A stretch of DNA of 64,000 nucleotides, taken from contig CANUEZ040000182.1 in assembly GCA_948099385.1 (NCBI GenBank), positions 19,655,501 through 19,719,500 on the forward strand. Direction: 5' to 3'. This stretch comes from Fasciola hepatica. Lineage: Eukaryota; Platyhelminthes; Trematoda; Plagiorchiida; Fasciolidae. Positions within the stretch are counted from its first letter, which is position 1. Each line of letters starts with the position of its first letter. Shown here piece by piece: positions 11,701 to 24,929 of the stretch. Made by a program: the position numbers and the translations under genes. Below the pieces are notes generated by a model. The model did no database searches, was not told where the DNA came from, and saw only the letters and a program-made list of their open reading frames with translations.

Positions 11701-14700
11701 GTGGCTAGTTGATGCTATAAGGAAAGTAACGTCGACGGATGAACTAACTCAGATTGAAGCCTAGAATAAGAAACAAAATATTTCAGTATGTTTTGGTATG
11801 GGATGTGATAAAGACGTTGTTTATTGTTAGATACAGTATCTTTGAGTAGTCCCTTTCGTTTGCAAGTTTGCAAGATTTTCCATGGCTCTTATGGCCTGGT
11901 GTCCTGGTTTTAGAACAACATTATCGGAAAACTGCTAAATGTTTTGAGAGTTTATCCATCTGCATAAAAGGGAGACGCCAGGATTTTGAAGAAGCCTCAA
12001 GGACATTCAAGAGTTTACCCTGAAGGCTTTCCAGGGTTGATCCACAAACTTTTCCCTGTTTTTAGTGAGGAAATCTTACCCCGTATAGGCACGAGATAAC
12101 TGTAAAAACTGGTCGGAATCCAGCTGCGCATCATTCCATAGAGAAATTGTTTCCGGTTTTGCATACAAAGCGGAGACAAGCTTAGTTCAGTCGGCAGACA
12201 GCCCCGACTGTCGGGATTGGGGTATATTTCACGAGACGAGAAACTTGCGAGTTGCTATCTTGTGGCTGCTCCGTTGAAGTAATCCATGGTTTTAGAAGTC
12301 ATATTCGATATTAGTAGAGAAAAATTGGTTACATTAGGCTACTCTGTTTAAATACTTCATATGTTAGGTCCAGAGGCCAGCTTTATTGCAAGAAAAAAAT
12401 CCAGTGGGTAATTTGAGCCCAGTAGGCTTGCTAGTAGAGACCAGGGAAGTTAATATAGCCAGCAATCCGCTTGTTGCCCGACGGAATCTGAGCGAACTAG
12501 CCGCACTCATCCTCCAACAGAAGGGGGTCAGTTCCGGAAGGGTTCGGAGGCTAATAGGTCCAGTCAATGCATGAAAACATACTATTTAGTGGGCTGGTCA
12601 GCCAAATAGTCTGTGGTGCGACATCACGGGTCTGGCGGAGGGGGACTTTATCAGGGAATTTGGGGCCAACATATATTGGTTAACCTCCACCTCGGCTAGT
12701 TCTGTCTGTTTTACATACCTATTAGCCAGGAAGCAAAACCTAGTCAGTTTAGGTAGGAGCAGTTAGCCAGAACTCAGTGGTGGTTATGAAACCACGACTC
12801 GTGTACTGAGCAACCCCCGAGGGGAGTACAGTGTACTGGAGATGGAACGAAAGATAAAACTGAGACGGAATACACTGATGGTGTTGCTAAGCAATGGAAG
12901 TCTGCGTTTCCGAAGTAAGTAGGTCGGAACTTTGCTGACTATCCTAGCTGTCCCTGGTTGGGAGGATATATGGGGTACAGGGTCTCCAGAGTTCCCCGGA
13001 AGACCCTAGTGGGTTCATCATCAGGGTGATGGAAGAGGCAGGAGAAGCACTCGTTAGGCCTTGAACGTTAGTAGCTAGCGGACTGCATGTTGACGAGTTA
13101 TAAAGGGGAAGCTGGGGACTTCGGAGTATCAATTGAACCAAGGCGCTGCTTGCTGTTCAAGGGGGAGACCGAGGGAGGCAATGCCGTTTGTGGCTGTACG
13201 GAACGGGAAAGTCAGAGGTCTGGGGGATTTGGAGGGACAAGTATTGAGAAAAGAGTGACGGTGTCAGCATGTGAATGAGGAACGGTGTGAGCACTGTGTG
13301 GAACAATAAAATCGAGGGGCCCCGTAACCCCTGTCCGAGGGCAAGCATTCTAAAAGGTGGGTGGAGTCTTACAGTGCAGTGACGGGTGATTGTGTGGAGT
13401 ACATGAGTTGCTATCAGGCCGCTTTGGAGGACGGGGTTGAAGGTTCATAGGGGGCTGCATGATAGATAAGTGGTCTTAGACCACTTTCTGCGAATTGGTC
13501 GCTAGGCTTTTGGTATATTGTGTAGAGAGGGTTTATGACGAGAAGGAGCTGAAAGGTGTCCGCTCATAGTAGGCGTAGTGCAATTGCTTCAGTAGAAAAA
13601 GAACGAGATCGGCCCACCCCGCGACTAGGTCTTGCGTGTGGAATAGGCGATTGCCTGGAAGGTTTTATTGGCATAAGTTTTAAGTGCTTCGGAGTATGCA
13701 GATCGGCTAGAGAGCTAGTATGGCTTTGGGGTAGTTTTTGGATGCATCCTTTCGGGTGGTTTGGCCAAAATATCTAAAATAGAGGGGTTAGCTGATTTTG
13801 TGAGTGACCGAGGTGGCTCTACGCCTGCATATTGTGTCAAAAAACTTAATCTCGAGCGGCCCTAGGGCTAGGTGAGCTGAGGACACTTTTGCGTTGGCCC
13901 CTTGGGAGAGGTGTCAGGCACGGTCCAAATCCACATCTTGGGGTAATTTTACACAGGACGACTGGGGCGATTGAGCAGTGTTGTTTCCAGCGCTGCCGCA
14001 GGGTTTCACGCCGGAGGCTATTGAGGGTGAAGCGCATGTTACGGCTGTTGACGATTTGTAGCCGACTGCACGTGGGAAAAGTTTCACTGAATTCAGTTAG
14101 CTCATCGGAAGTAGCTGTAACGGTTTTCCGATCGTGAGCAACGAGTAGCCACATTACCGAATCGCAAATTCAGAACCAGTTTGATCGGCTGATTTTACGA
14201 CAGTGACTTAACAGATCATGCGCATATAAATTATGTACAAATCTCCACTGCATGGTCATACAATTTAGCAACGAAGACCTGTGTTCGGCAAAGGTCGCTG
14301 TCAGGTACCACCGCCACAGCAGACCGAGTTCGGATCAAAAATATGCCAGAGCACAAGAGAAGAATATAGGTGGATTTTCCACTGTAGTGGGTGATACATG
14401 CTATACTTGTTCGAGATTCAATAAGATAAAGAGCATGGTGTCAACAATACACGTATGTGACATCTGTTGGGGAGGATTACCGTACATGTACGTTGCGTTA
14501 GCTACTTCTTCCCTTTCTCCATTCTTCGTTTGATCGCCTCAATTTCCTGTCTCATCACGAAACCTTCGGACATCTGGTTTTGACCTTTCACCTACTTTTA
14601 GCTCCGCTCCCTTCTTACGATCTGTTCGGGAGTGTGCACAGCCGGGTAAGTTGCGCAAAGTTCTGATTTGCTATTGTTCCACATTAGGATACAGCCTTTA

Positions 14701-16559
14701 ATAAAATAACCGTTCCCTTTCTTGGTGGGTCTGACTAATCGAATTCGTCAATTCCACTGTCATAAATTGCTAACATGTGATGTTCAACGCGCATAAAGGC
14801 TAACGATGCAGACGATCATAAAGCATGGGTCAAGCCTGCTATGGGCATCGAGTATTTCCGTATGCGCGTGGGATTGTGAGCTGTGCGGTATATCTCGCGC
14901 TGAAAAGAGGAGTTTTATCATCCGTAAGTCTGATCCCCTGATATGGGGAGACTGCGGAAATATCGCTCTACTTGTCTTTGATCCCCGCTTAAAGGGTACA
15001 AGTAGGGAACTGTATTAGGATTGGAAAATTGTCCTATGAAGATGCCATGCTCAGCTTCGTTGTCGGACTTGGGAGAATGGCCGCTCCACAAGCCCCAAAC
15101 AATTTCCTCCAGGTTGAGTCTACCGATATTCTGTCAGGGAGGTTAAAAACCGTACATCTGCTACCGGAGTTGTGGAAGTTTCTCATTAGCCTAGGAACGA
15201 CGGAGTCAGCCTGCCGCTCAGTGTGTGTCGTACTACGGAGTTCCCATAAGTAATGAGCTCAGAGATGCATGAAAGAGCAGCTGGCTTTGAGATGGAGCCA
15301 GCTATAGAAATCCGGCTCATAGCCGATGGCGGCTTCTGCTCCAGGGGACTGAACTTCCCAAGGGGTCCGTCGGCAAAATGGTGGAGCGAAATGATGCCAT
15401 TGTTCATTCCAACAGGTGTTGGGACAGCCTTTGGTTCCGTGGGTGAAAGTCGGTGTACTTTTTCAAAATTCGTTTGGTTGGGTAACGAGGCATGACAGTT
15501 TAGTGGCAGTGTGCTTCCAAAAGTATTTTTGATAAGGAAGTGGCTAAATAGACCAAAAGTATTTCATAGTAGATGCCCCGAACATTGGTAACGAAATGGT
15601 GCCAAACGCAACTTCTTAGGATGATGGGGAATTGATTTAGCTTTTCTGATCTGAGCAGGTACTTCCCTAACATCCTAACCTAGGGAGACATCCAAAGTAC
15701 TTTTTGCAGTGGCTTCCAGTTCACTGCGTTCTCTCAAAACATTGTCTAGAAAAATCCCCGAATTTTCTTGAGTAATGAGAAAGACTTAAGAAGCTGTATA
15801 TGTTGGTAATATTCTGAAGAGCTTGGTAATAACCACTCTAACAACGGCCCGCAAAATTACCAGACGCTGTAATGGTACTAGAAGCACTCGGTCGAGGGGG
15901 AGCCCCAAGACCAGAAGGCATGCACCCCGCAGTTACAAAACCTCCGTTGAGCACATAGGCACGGAATTTTTCTAGGCTGTTTTTGAAATCCTTCCGGTAC
16001 AGAATCGTCTACTGATTGGAGAGCAGTGGAAGTCACAGCAGAGGAAAGGATATCGTGGATAACTATCGGCCTGTCAGCTTGTAAGTGTTTGCGTAAAAAG
16101 TAATGTAGACGGATATTAGAACCGTACTGGAAAGGCACCTAGAGGTGACTAACTCGATTGCCAGAGAGCAGCAAGGCCTCACCAAAGGGAAGTTCACTCT
16201 AAGCAGCCTCTGAGATTAGGCCCAGTTAACTTCAATTCGTTTCGCGCAGAACACGCTAATTTCACGGCCTATCAAGCAACCAGAATTAATTCGACGGTAA
16301 GCACATAAGTTATATACTGAACACTGCGCTGAGTATTTCTTTGAATCTGTCGTTGATAAAAGCGGAAAATATATAACCGGATCACACTTCAACCGCGGCA
16401 GACATGAAGTGTCCTAAGCTTCCCTCAGGCAAGCCTGCTACCATGAGAACAATCAAAAAAGAACACCACAAACGGGCCAAGCTCTTGCCCTTTAACCAAC
16501 AAGTGAATGTTATGAGCTCGCTAACGGACAAAAATGTACTTCAGCATGGGATCTGTGGC
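11701..16559. other. No recognisable feature
   Basis: Open frames here are all short and have no motif I recognise. The part immediately above 11,700 probably belongs to the decayed D3 LINE on the minus strand (linker and endonuclease), but no GDFN, SDH or ETW block could be read. The rest is unassigned. Confidence 0.35.
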
Positions 16560-17480
16560 TACCTGCGGAGGCTGAACGGAATACCAGCCCATCATTCCAC
16601 CAGGCAGGCTGCTCAGCCGTTCATCGTCCCGCTGCTAAGGCAGTGCAATCTGGTTACCAACCGAGCTCGAAATTCCACTGGCTTCTTCTCGTGTCCCACC
16701 ACTAGGGAATATAAAGCCATCTGGTAAGGCCTATCCAATCTAGGGCCAGAAAAGCCATTCATTACGTTGAACGTCTCCACGAGATCCCCACGAAGTATCC
16801 TCCTTCCCAACGAAGAAAGAGTGAGACCCCAGAGTCTCTGTCCCTACGTCTTACGCTTCTGCCCTTCAGCCACTCGCATCGCAGGAAGTTGGACTTACTG
16901 CAAGCAGGCGGTGATCCTTCTGTGGATGGGTGACCGAGACTGCACTCCACCTTCTAGGTGAGTCCGAACTATAGCCATGTACGTTTGTATGGACATTTTC
17001 GGCTTCCAACACAGCAATGCGGACCGCAGTCTAGGGAGCTCAGCGCCAGCCTTTTGTGCAGCAACACTTCACCGATCTGATCATTCAAAGTCACTGTTCA
17101 TAATAGCCCCAAAATCCTCGAACCCACTAACTGCTCCTGTCGTGAACGGCCCTGGCTGCAGACGACAGTTTGGCTTTCTGTTTCACTTGAAGACAAATGG
17201 CTTTTTCCAGCGTTTAGTGGTAAGTTTCATCCGTGTGCCTAGTCAAGGGCGGCTCCTGAATCCCTGCTCAGATGGCTCCTACCCTTAGGTCCAATAACTT
17301 TCACGTCATCCGCAAACATCAATCTAGCGGTTAAATGCGGGATGCCGTATTCTTCATGAGCAACAGTGCTAGCGTCGGACCCACGACGGATCCTTGAGGT
17401 AAGCCACTGGTGGCGTTCGAGGAACCAGAACTTGTGTCCCCTACTTTGAAGTGAAACCCTCCAGTTACAAAGGCAGCCCA
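16560..17480 (-). pseudogene. LINE reverse transcriptase fragment (CR1-like, family B), left of inverted pair
   Basis: On the minus strand, from 17,460 down, the sequence reads HFKVGDTSSGSSNATSG, then a PQGSVVGP-type block, then FADDVKVIGP near 17,325-17,290, then SHLSRDSGAALD, and further down the thumb and C-terminal region (GDLVETFNVMNGFSG near 16,770). These are the palm box, the FADD catalytic box and the C-terminal region of a CR1-type reverse transcriptase. The family matches the copy at 47,120-48,170, which shares the FKVMKGFSG block. Frameshifts and stops are frequent. The segment 16,608-17,221 is duplicated in inverted orientation at 19,090-19,703. Confidence 0.8.
16608..17221 (+). 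repeat. Left arm of a 614-bp inverted repeat
   Basis: Every position here pairs with a base on the opposite strand at 36,311 minus its coordinate, without any indel over the whole 614 bp. Only rare substitutions are visible, one of them changing a proline to a serine codon in one frame. The outer boundary falls at a GCTGCTCAG string. The inner boundary is at AGTGGT, after which a 69-bp piece (17,222-17,290) is absent from the partner and homology resumes for 32 bp to 17,322. Confidence 0.9.
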
Positions 17481-17559
17481 CCAGCCATCCCTATACTGGC
17501 CCACCTATATACCGAGAGTCCATACCTTGATGAGAAGACAAGGAGGATAGACCAGGTTG

Positions 17560-18480
17560 AGAAAGTTCAAGCTCGCCACGTTGACTTCCGCGGTGCCTCC
17601 GATAGTGATAACCGCTGACTGTCGTCACACAAACAAGAGAGCCGAATGTGGCTACGGTGCTAGTGGGCCAGTTAGTAGCCTATTTATGCAAACTCTGGTT
17701 CCGCATCAGAGTTGGGGACGCTTGATCTGTAACGGAGGCGCCAGGCCGTGGTGAACCTCAAGCACCAGTGTTGGGACCAGCACGTTTCGAAGTGTTTGAA
17801 TGACCTAATGAATGTCCTTTAGTCAATCTATTCTCTGCCAGTGGATGACGTGAAAATTCTGAGATCCCCTGGGTTCACACAGGTTCAGGAGGGTCTATAT
17901 TCCATCCATAACTGGAGAGTATCCGGCGACTTTCTCCTGAATCTGTTAGAGGATGGGTCCGGAGGTTCTCACCATCTGAATTCGGACAAACAAGAACCAC
18001 TTGCGCGAAAAGCTGAGATCTTTGACTTGAGGACAGTTGGGAAAAATGAATTTAGACCGTAGGCGCAGTGTCTGTCATGGTCCAACTAGGTGAACTGAGT
18101 TTTGTACCAAATAAGAAGGACAACGACCTCAAGGAATCTTAGAGCCAAGCCACCCTTTATACTGCACTGGTGTGTCCCAACTAGTGTACTTGGTTCAGAC
18201 CGGGGCCCCGCAGTTAGTTGTGGGCACCAATGAGCTGGACAGATTAGAAAGGCATGCGAGAAAGATCGCCTGTGGAAGGGACTGCAGCACGAGGGCGGAC
18301 AAGCCTGACTAGATTCGTTCTCGCTCGAGCGCAGATCTTTAAGGGGAGACCTGATAAAAGTAATGAAGGAAATAAGAGGTCTAAATGGAGTGAACCCCTT
18401 GCGGGCTTGGTGGCGGCAGATATTGTCGTCGTTCTCAAGAAGAATCTAGACTTCGCGGGGAATTATTTCCGGAGTACTCG
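17560..18480 (+). pseudogene. Decayed CR1-type LINE reverse transcriptase, plus strand
   Basis: A plus-strand reverse transcriptase with large internal loss. SGPVSSLFMQ near 17,670 matches the SGPIRWLFMQ block of the palindrome LINE near 36,805. PVDDVKILR near 17,840 is the relic of the catalytic box (xADD). After about 18,240 the C-terminal LERHARKIACGR and GDLIKVMKEIRGLNGV blocks can be read with frame changes. It lies between the two arms of the inverted repeat but is not itself duplicated. Confidence 0.6.
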
Positions 18481-19057
18481 TGAGACAGTGGGCAAGAGTG
18501 GGCATAACCTCCATCCCGGCTCCTTTTCTTTCCTTTCTTTCTTTATTCTTTCCGTTCATCTCTTGCCTACACCCGCTCTACACTTCATAGGCTAAGCACA
18601 TATACTTCTTTGCAACCAGGCTGACATTTCGGCCGGTAGAAGTTTGCATGACGGATGAACTTACTGTGAGCAAAGACTTTACTGTATCGAAATTATGCAG
18701 TTCCTGCCTTTTTTAAGGCGGCCCGACAAACGTCTCGCGGGTTGAATTCACATCCACCATAAAGCAAGAATTAATTCCAAGAAATCCATTAGCTGTGGGG
18801 TTCTGGCCTCACAAGTGCACAAAGGCAGGTCACTGACCCTAGCAGTCAGTCATTCGCCCCGACCCGACTTGCCTAGGTTTGCGATAAACGATGAAGCACT
18901 GAAAGAGAAACGTGCCCGAAATTCGTTAGTGCAAAGGAGTCCTACTCAATCTCGAGTTCGTGCTAAGGAGTTGATTGCGGAGCGGCTAGTGGGAAAAGGT
19001 ACTCTCCCTCACTTGTTTTACATTACCTTCCTGGTCTCTGCCCTTCGATCTCCTACT

Positions 19058-19790
19058 TTGATGTTTGCGAATGACGTGAAAGTTATTGGACCACTAAACG
19101 CTGGAAAAAGCCATTTGTCTTCAAGTGAAACAGAAAGCCAAACTGTCGTCTGCAGCCAGGGCCGTTCACGACAGGAGCAGTTAGTGGGTTCGAGGATTTT
19201 GAGGCTATTATGAACAGTGACTTTGAATGATCAGATCGGTGAAGTGTTGCTGCACAAAAGGCTGGCGCTGAGCTCCCTAGACTGCGGTCCGCATTGCTGT
19301 GTTGGAAGCCGAAAATGTCCATACAAACGTACATGGCTATAGTTCGGACTCACCTAGAAGGTGGAGTGCAGTCTCGGTCACCCATCCACAGAAGGATCAC
19401 CGCCTGCTTGCAGTAAGTCCAACTTCCTGCGATGCGAGTGGCTGAAGGGCAGAAGCGTAAGACGTAGGGACAGAGACTCTGGGGTCTCACTCTTTCTTCG
19501 TTGGGAAGGAGGATACTTCGTGGGGATCTCGTGGAGACGTTCAACGTAATGAATGGCTTTTCTGGCCCTAGATTGGATAGGCCTTACCAGATGGCTTTAT
19601 ATTCCCTAGTGGTGGGACACGAGAAGAAGCCAGTGGAATTTCGAGCTCGGTTGGTAACCAGATTGCACTGCCTTAGCAGCGGGACGATGAACGGCTGAGC
19701 AGCTTACCTGGTGAAATAATGAGCCCGCACACTATTCGGACGTACAAGGACGCGGTAGCTCGTCAGTGTTCTGCGACCTTCTCTTGCCGG
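19058..19790 (+). pseudogene. LINE reverse transcriptase fragment (family B), right of inverted pair
   Basis: This is the plus-strand counterpart of the fragment at 16,560-17,322. It begins LMFANDVKVIGP, the catalytic FADD box altered to FAND by one base. It then lacks 69 bp that the left copy still has (the SHLSRDSGAALD region) and continues to the LPG block near the C terminus at about 19,710. Beyond 19,703 the two copies diverge, although both still resemble the LINE C terminus. Confidence 0.75.
19090..19703 (-). repeat. Right arm of a 614-bp inverted repeat
   Basis: Reverse complement of 16,608-17,221 with no indel and very few substitutions. The arms are separated by about 1.87 kb. The near-identity contrasts with the heavy decay of the LINE they derive from, so the duplication is much younger than the LINE insertion. 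Confidence 0.9.
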
Positions 19791-22700
19791 TAATCGTTGT
19801 TATTTTTTCGCCTTTTGAATATGCATCGCTGATGTATTTTCCCGATGAAAAAGTTTGCTCAACTGTTCACACCATAACCGTGATTCTATCGACTAATTGA
19901 ATGCCTCATGGTGGTCTTTGTCACATTTCTTTCCTTCCCTTTGCCCCTCTATGCCCAGCTGGTATCCGTCGTCCGCTCTGACAATGACCGTCTCGGAGAC
20001 ATGGTCCAGCAGAAGGTATTCACTCGCAACATTGCTTTTTGATCTATATTTACCTGGACTCAAACCTAGGGTTACATGACCACCTAGAGATCTAGTTGAC
20101 GAGCAGGAACTCTCACTGGCTTCAAGAGGTGTGGGTTTGACAGCTGACTCGACTATATGCAGCAGCTGGCGCTGCCAGCCCAAACAACCCCTGAAATTTC
20201 AGCTGTTTTTTCATTACCATGGCTCGCAAATCAAAAACTTTCATGACACAAAGTCAAAACGGTATTTCCGCTCCTCCTCCCCATTTTGCCTTGGCTTCCA
20301 TCTCCAGATGCTTGGAACATATTGCTTCTTTATGGCTTTCCGCACATACAACACTGCGTATTACGACCATCGTTATCCTGCGTCACTATGTAGACACTGC
20401 AATTCTGTCCAGGATAGATTTGAAGTCTGGATAGGCCCGATGCTCACCTTATTTCTCTCTTCCAGCCGCCTGGCGGAAGGCGACTTATTCTGACCGTGGA
20501 TAACACGAATTTTTTTCTTTCCTCGAAACCAGGTTCTCCACCGCCTTGGGTCATCCCATCTATGGTCCCGTTTTTATCGCACTACGAGGCATAGTCAGGA
20601 GCTTCATCATTTTTTCGAGCGTTACTAAAATTTTAAATTCCGCTGTGTAATCCAGTTGCTTTAAAGCCATCCTACAGCTCTCCAAAAGGACGGATAGGAC
20701 CGGAAGTGTATCAGAGTCTTCTTGACTGAGGCTTGTTTCATGTGGCAGACCGTCCCAGCTGCCACCCAAAAAGCGTTTCGTGTTTTACAAGCTCGTCTAT
20801 ATCCTCCCTCCGTTGAGATCGTAAAGCAATCTTTCACTGCTTCCTAGGCCTATTCCTTGCAGTAAATCAGTAAATATAGCAGACGCCGCCGGTCGTCCTC
20901 GGCTTTTGAGTCTACATAGATATGGGACCGTCGGATAAACTTCCAGTGCAGTGTGGGCCGCCCGTCAAGGTTTAAGCAATCGGATCCAGTTAGGTCATTA
21001 CTAACGGGGACTTTCAGACGTGCGTGTCTCTCCCCGCCTTGTGCCCTCTTATCCCATTGAACTCGACTGTCCCATTCATGCTGTGATATTTGGCCGATAT
21101 CGTACTCCAGTCTATCTGGTTCTCAGCGCACAGAGAAGAACCTTTCCTTCCATTCCACTGATTCTCAGGGGTGCACAGATATGTTGTCCCCCAAGTCTCC
21201 TGCCAGCTTTGTTGTTTTTAACTAGTTACGAACCACTAAATGCCGGCTTGCTTGTTTTTTCTGGGCTCTTTAACTTCTTTTTTTACTCCCGCTCTCACGT
21301 GGAACTCTTTTGGTCGGATCACAGAAGGACTAACATTCGATTTAAAACTAGGCCTACCAGAACCGCCAGCCCTGGCACCACGGACAGAAGAACCACTCAT
21401 AGGAAATTTACACGTAATCCGAGTCCCCTGTAGTGATTCATTTCCAGTTCCATCCAAGTGAAGTTTTGTCTTCACATTTGTAATCCACGTGTCAAGGTAC
21501 TTCACCGACTAAAAGATGGAATTTCTGGTCAGGCTAGGGTCCATCTGGAGATTTACCGCTGGAACTACCGAACAACTAACTTCACCCCTTCTGGATAGCC
21601 CTTCGGAGCCTCAAAGCAACGTGTAGCCCCGGACGATGCGGAACCCAAAGCAAAACCAGATTAGTCCGCTGATTCTACGGTTAAATTAGCAGATTGGAAC
21701 ATATGTGCATAACAGTCATACCTTTGGCAATGATCCTTGATCAGGATCTAGCCAAAGGGTGGTCAAAATAAGGGTAAAAAACTGTACAAGATGAACAGAT
21801 GATCAAAAAGATGAAGCGCGCTTGTCCCGTGGCCTAAGCAAACGGGGTAAATTCTGCGTGCTTAATCAGGTCAAACAAACAATTTCCTCAGCTTGGAGCC
21901 AGTGAGTCGACACAGGCATACCGACCGTCTGCGATCAGTCGACGTGAGCGAGCAAGCGAAACCAGACGGTAATAAAACAAATTGCCATGAGTCATTGTGG
22001 ATCGTTACTGTAATGAATGTCCGCAAAGTTATACTACCAAGAAAGCACGACCAAGAAAGATAAGTGCAAATGCCTCGGTCGTGAAGAGAATGATGACCAC
22101 AAAACAGTGTCTGTAAGAGCAGGGCTGTAAAGAGCAGCCCCGTGTTGGCAAAGAAAACTTCCAAAGGTAAGAGCTGAGGAGTTTTCAGTCACTCAGGATG
22201 TTCCACCTGTCTTGAGCATAATAAGCTGAACTAAAAAGATGAACGAAGGGCTGCGCAACGTCAGGGCTCCTTCTTGAACTTGGCGTGCGGAGAGTAAATT
22301 TTTGGCCTTTGTGTGCCTTCAGTGGATTTCTAATCAATGTGGCTCCTTCAAAGCTGGCTGCGTGAAAATAGGCTTCATGATTTGCCCCAAGCCTATGAAG
22401 AGTCTCCATAAAGCCCCACATTATGACCACTATTAGGGTTTTCTGCACCTGAAATGCACCGTTGTGAATGCGGAATTATAATCTGCTTTAGCGGAATGTC
22501 TTTCAAGGCTCCTGCAGATATCGTGTTCCACGTGTGTCTCGCCACACGACAGATTTTGTGGCCTCAGTATGTCTACTGTTCCAAGTCTGTGGATAAAATG
22601 CGAACTGAACCTGCTAATATGCTCTGTGCTACCGCCAGATTTGCAATTTATGCCGCTTCCAGGATAGCTCGTCGTCCAAGCGGACCTCCGCGCACCGGGC

Positions 22701-23379
22701 CAGAGCCCACTTAGGGTGACTACGCATGCAGAAGCTGCTCTGCTCCTGCCAACCAAGAAGGTGACAAACCTCTAAATACCATCACGGGGAGAAGACATCC
22801 GTCACAGTCGCTGTTTCGTCAACAAGGACGTACGTGACTGGGCAGGCTCCCGCGATAAGCCCCATGGCTGCTCCCGCAACTGACAAAGTGAGATTCAGTC
22901 TCGCCCTGTTGGCCTCTCCTAATTCATGAAAGTGACATCTTGTTGACAGCGGAATTACCCTCCTTCTAGGACGCAACAGTTCTCTGTGGTAAGTTCGCGG
23001 GAGCTGAGGTAATTGCACCACAAGGATACCCTCATCATAAACTGGCTTTTTTACGTGAAGCGCTTGAAAAACTATTCACCTCAAGTGAGGAATTGGCGAA
23101 AAACCACCGATCACAACGGTATTTAGGTCGGGGAAATGAGGAATAACGACCACCTTGGGCCACTGAGGAAAGTCCTTGGCTGTGGCCAGGAGGCTCAATT
23201 GGTATTCCAATAGCAGTGCCGATTTGAGGAATAAAAGGTGTAACCGTCATCTGACTTAGATCCTGAGGCAAGGGATGAGGTGGAGGCCTTAACCAATAAG
23301 ACATGGGAACGCCTTGCAGACGGGGAAACAAGTCTATATACAAGGGATTTTTGGGTTTAAAGGAGACAGCAGATCAAGT
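19791..23379. other. No recognisable feature
   Basis: Short unmatched open frames only (the longest, 21,020-21,433, is proline- and arginine-rich with no motif I know). I see no repeat partner elsewhere in the window. Confidence 0.35.
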
Positions 23380-24140
23380 GGCTATCGCCAACCACAATAT
23401 GCCAACTGTTCACACCACCGAACCCTCAATAGAGGCAGGCATGCGGCCCGATGAGAAGAGACGATGTGCCGAGATCGTGCTGATGAATGTCCTGGATCCC
23501 CTGAGGAAACCAGACCAGTTGATGCTTTGTGTTACGTCATATCCCAGTGCTGGATGGCTTGACGGAAAAGTGGCTCATGCGGATGTCGCGAATTCGGAGG
23601 TGGCCTTTGTAGCCGAGCCAAACCAGGGGCTTTGGAGGTATCATCCTTTTCGCCGGGTCTGATATACAGTCACTATAACAGGACTCTTGATAAGGCTCAG
23701 GAGGCTACGGCGAACCTCTATGGTGTTGTCTGAATCCAGCCACCGGTGGGTATGAATCCTTTGGTGTCATCCATCGGACTCCTTCAGTGGACTCACCGGA
23801 CATACTATCGCAGATAGGCGATGGACGACCATTGTTTTGTTCCCAGGGGACTTTAATTTTCAAATTTCGACTGTGCGAATCAACAATGCCTGCCTGGTGC
23901 TGGCTTATTTTCTCAAGAACCGGTTCTGATTAGCCGGGACCTACCTTTGTGTGAACAAGTGACTCAACCAAAGGCTGCTCGAGAGGACCATTGCTCCTCT
24001 TTGGACCGGGTCATATCTTCCAGGATCTCTGATGTTGAGGGGACCCTGTTCAGGCCACCTCTTGGGGGCAGTGAGCATTGATGTCTGGTTATACATAAAA
24101 TACGATGGGTGTGAGCTGTGCTCATGGTGGAAGAAGCACC
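23380..24140 (+). pseudogene. Orphan LINE endonuclease fragment
   Basis: A frame around 23,826-23,860 reads WTTIVLFPGDFNFQ. The GDFN catalytic motif (23,846-23,857) is preceded by hydrophobic residues, as in LINE endonucleases. Upstream (23,500-23,620) the stretch DVANSEVAF may be the relic of the N-terminal ETWL region. Downstream, ERTIAPLWTGSY is in the position of the usual target-binding region. No reverse transcriptase follows in the same frame before the next LINE begins at about 24,930. This is a decayed fragment of uncertain clade. Confidence 0.5.
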
Positions 24141-24929
24141 TCACGTTTAGAGCTTGCCGCTGGACGAGGTACGTAATTGTGCTGCGTCCTTTCTTTTGTT
24201 ATCTAAGGGCGCGTGTGCCAATAACTGGACCCGGGAATTTATCCGAGATGGCGTATCTCATTTGTGTCAGATATTCGCTTTTCTGTCCGGGCCTCGTCTA
24301 CACGCGAAGTGGCCTCCGTGATTTCAGATGGAACTCTGAAGTCAACGTCGGCGGAGAAATCAATCCTTGGAAACCTTCCGTACAACCGGGGCGGGGTATC
24401 GGCACCACCGAGGCGTTCGCAGTCAGTGCCCCAAAGTCAGATGTCAGAAGATGTGAGCGTTCTAGAAAACACTCGCAGCTGACCACACGTTAGCTCCAAC
24501 GAGTCTGTTAGCGTATCTGAAAAGTGGAACAAGGACCATGAACGGGAGCCCTGGCATTGACGGAGGATCATTCGGTGGTCAGTGCGGATGATCACGAAGC
24601 GTATATCCCGGCTAGGCACCACGAGCCTGTGTGAACCGGAATGTCTGCCGATTCTAGAGGAGTAAAGAAAAACACTCATTGCGCCCTTTCCGGCGTCTGT
24701 TGCGAAGGAGCCAGTTGAAGCACTGCGCTCAGTCAAAACTCATTTGTCTCCAGAACGGACGGAGTTTATCCCCCGGTGTCAAAAAAGCGGCCGAAATACC
24801 GGCTCCACCAAACACAAGGCCCTTCAACTATTGAGCTTTGACTGGACGACCACCCAGAGAGAGAAAGCAAGTCAACACTGTCCCTTTGCTTCAAGCAGGC
24901 TCAAAGGCGGCTGCCTAATCTTGGGGAAT

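Noticed and set aside
23480..23530. Possible hammerhead ribozyme core (CTGATGA ... GAAA)
   Set aside because: The bases between the two core strings cannot form the required stem II.
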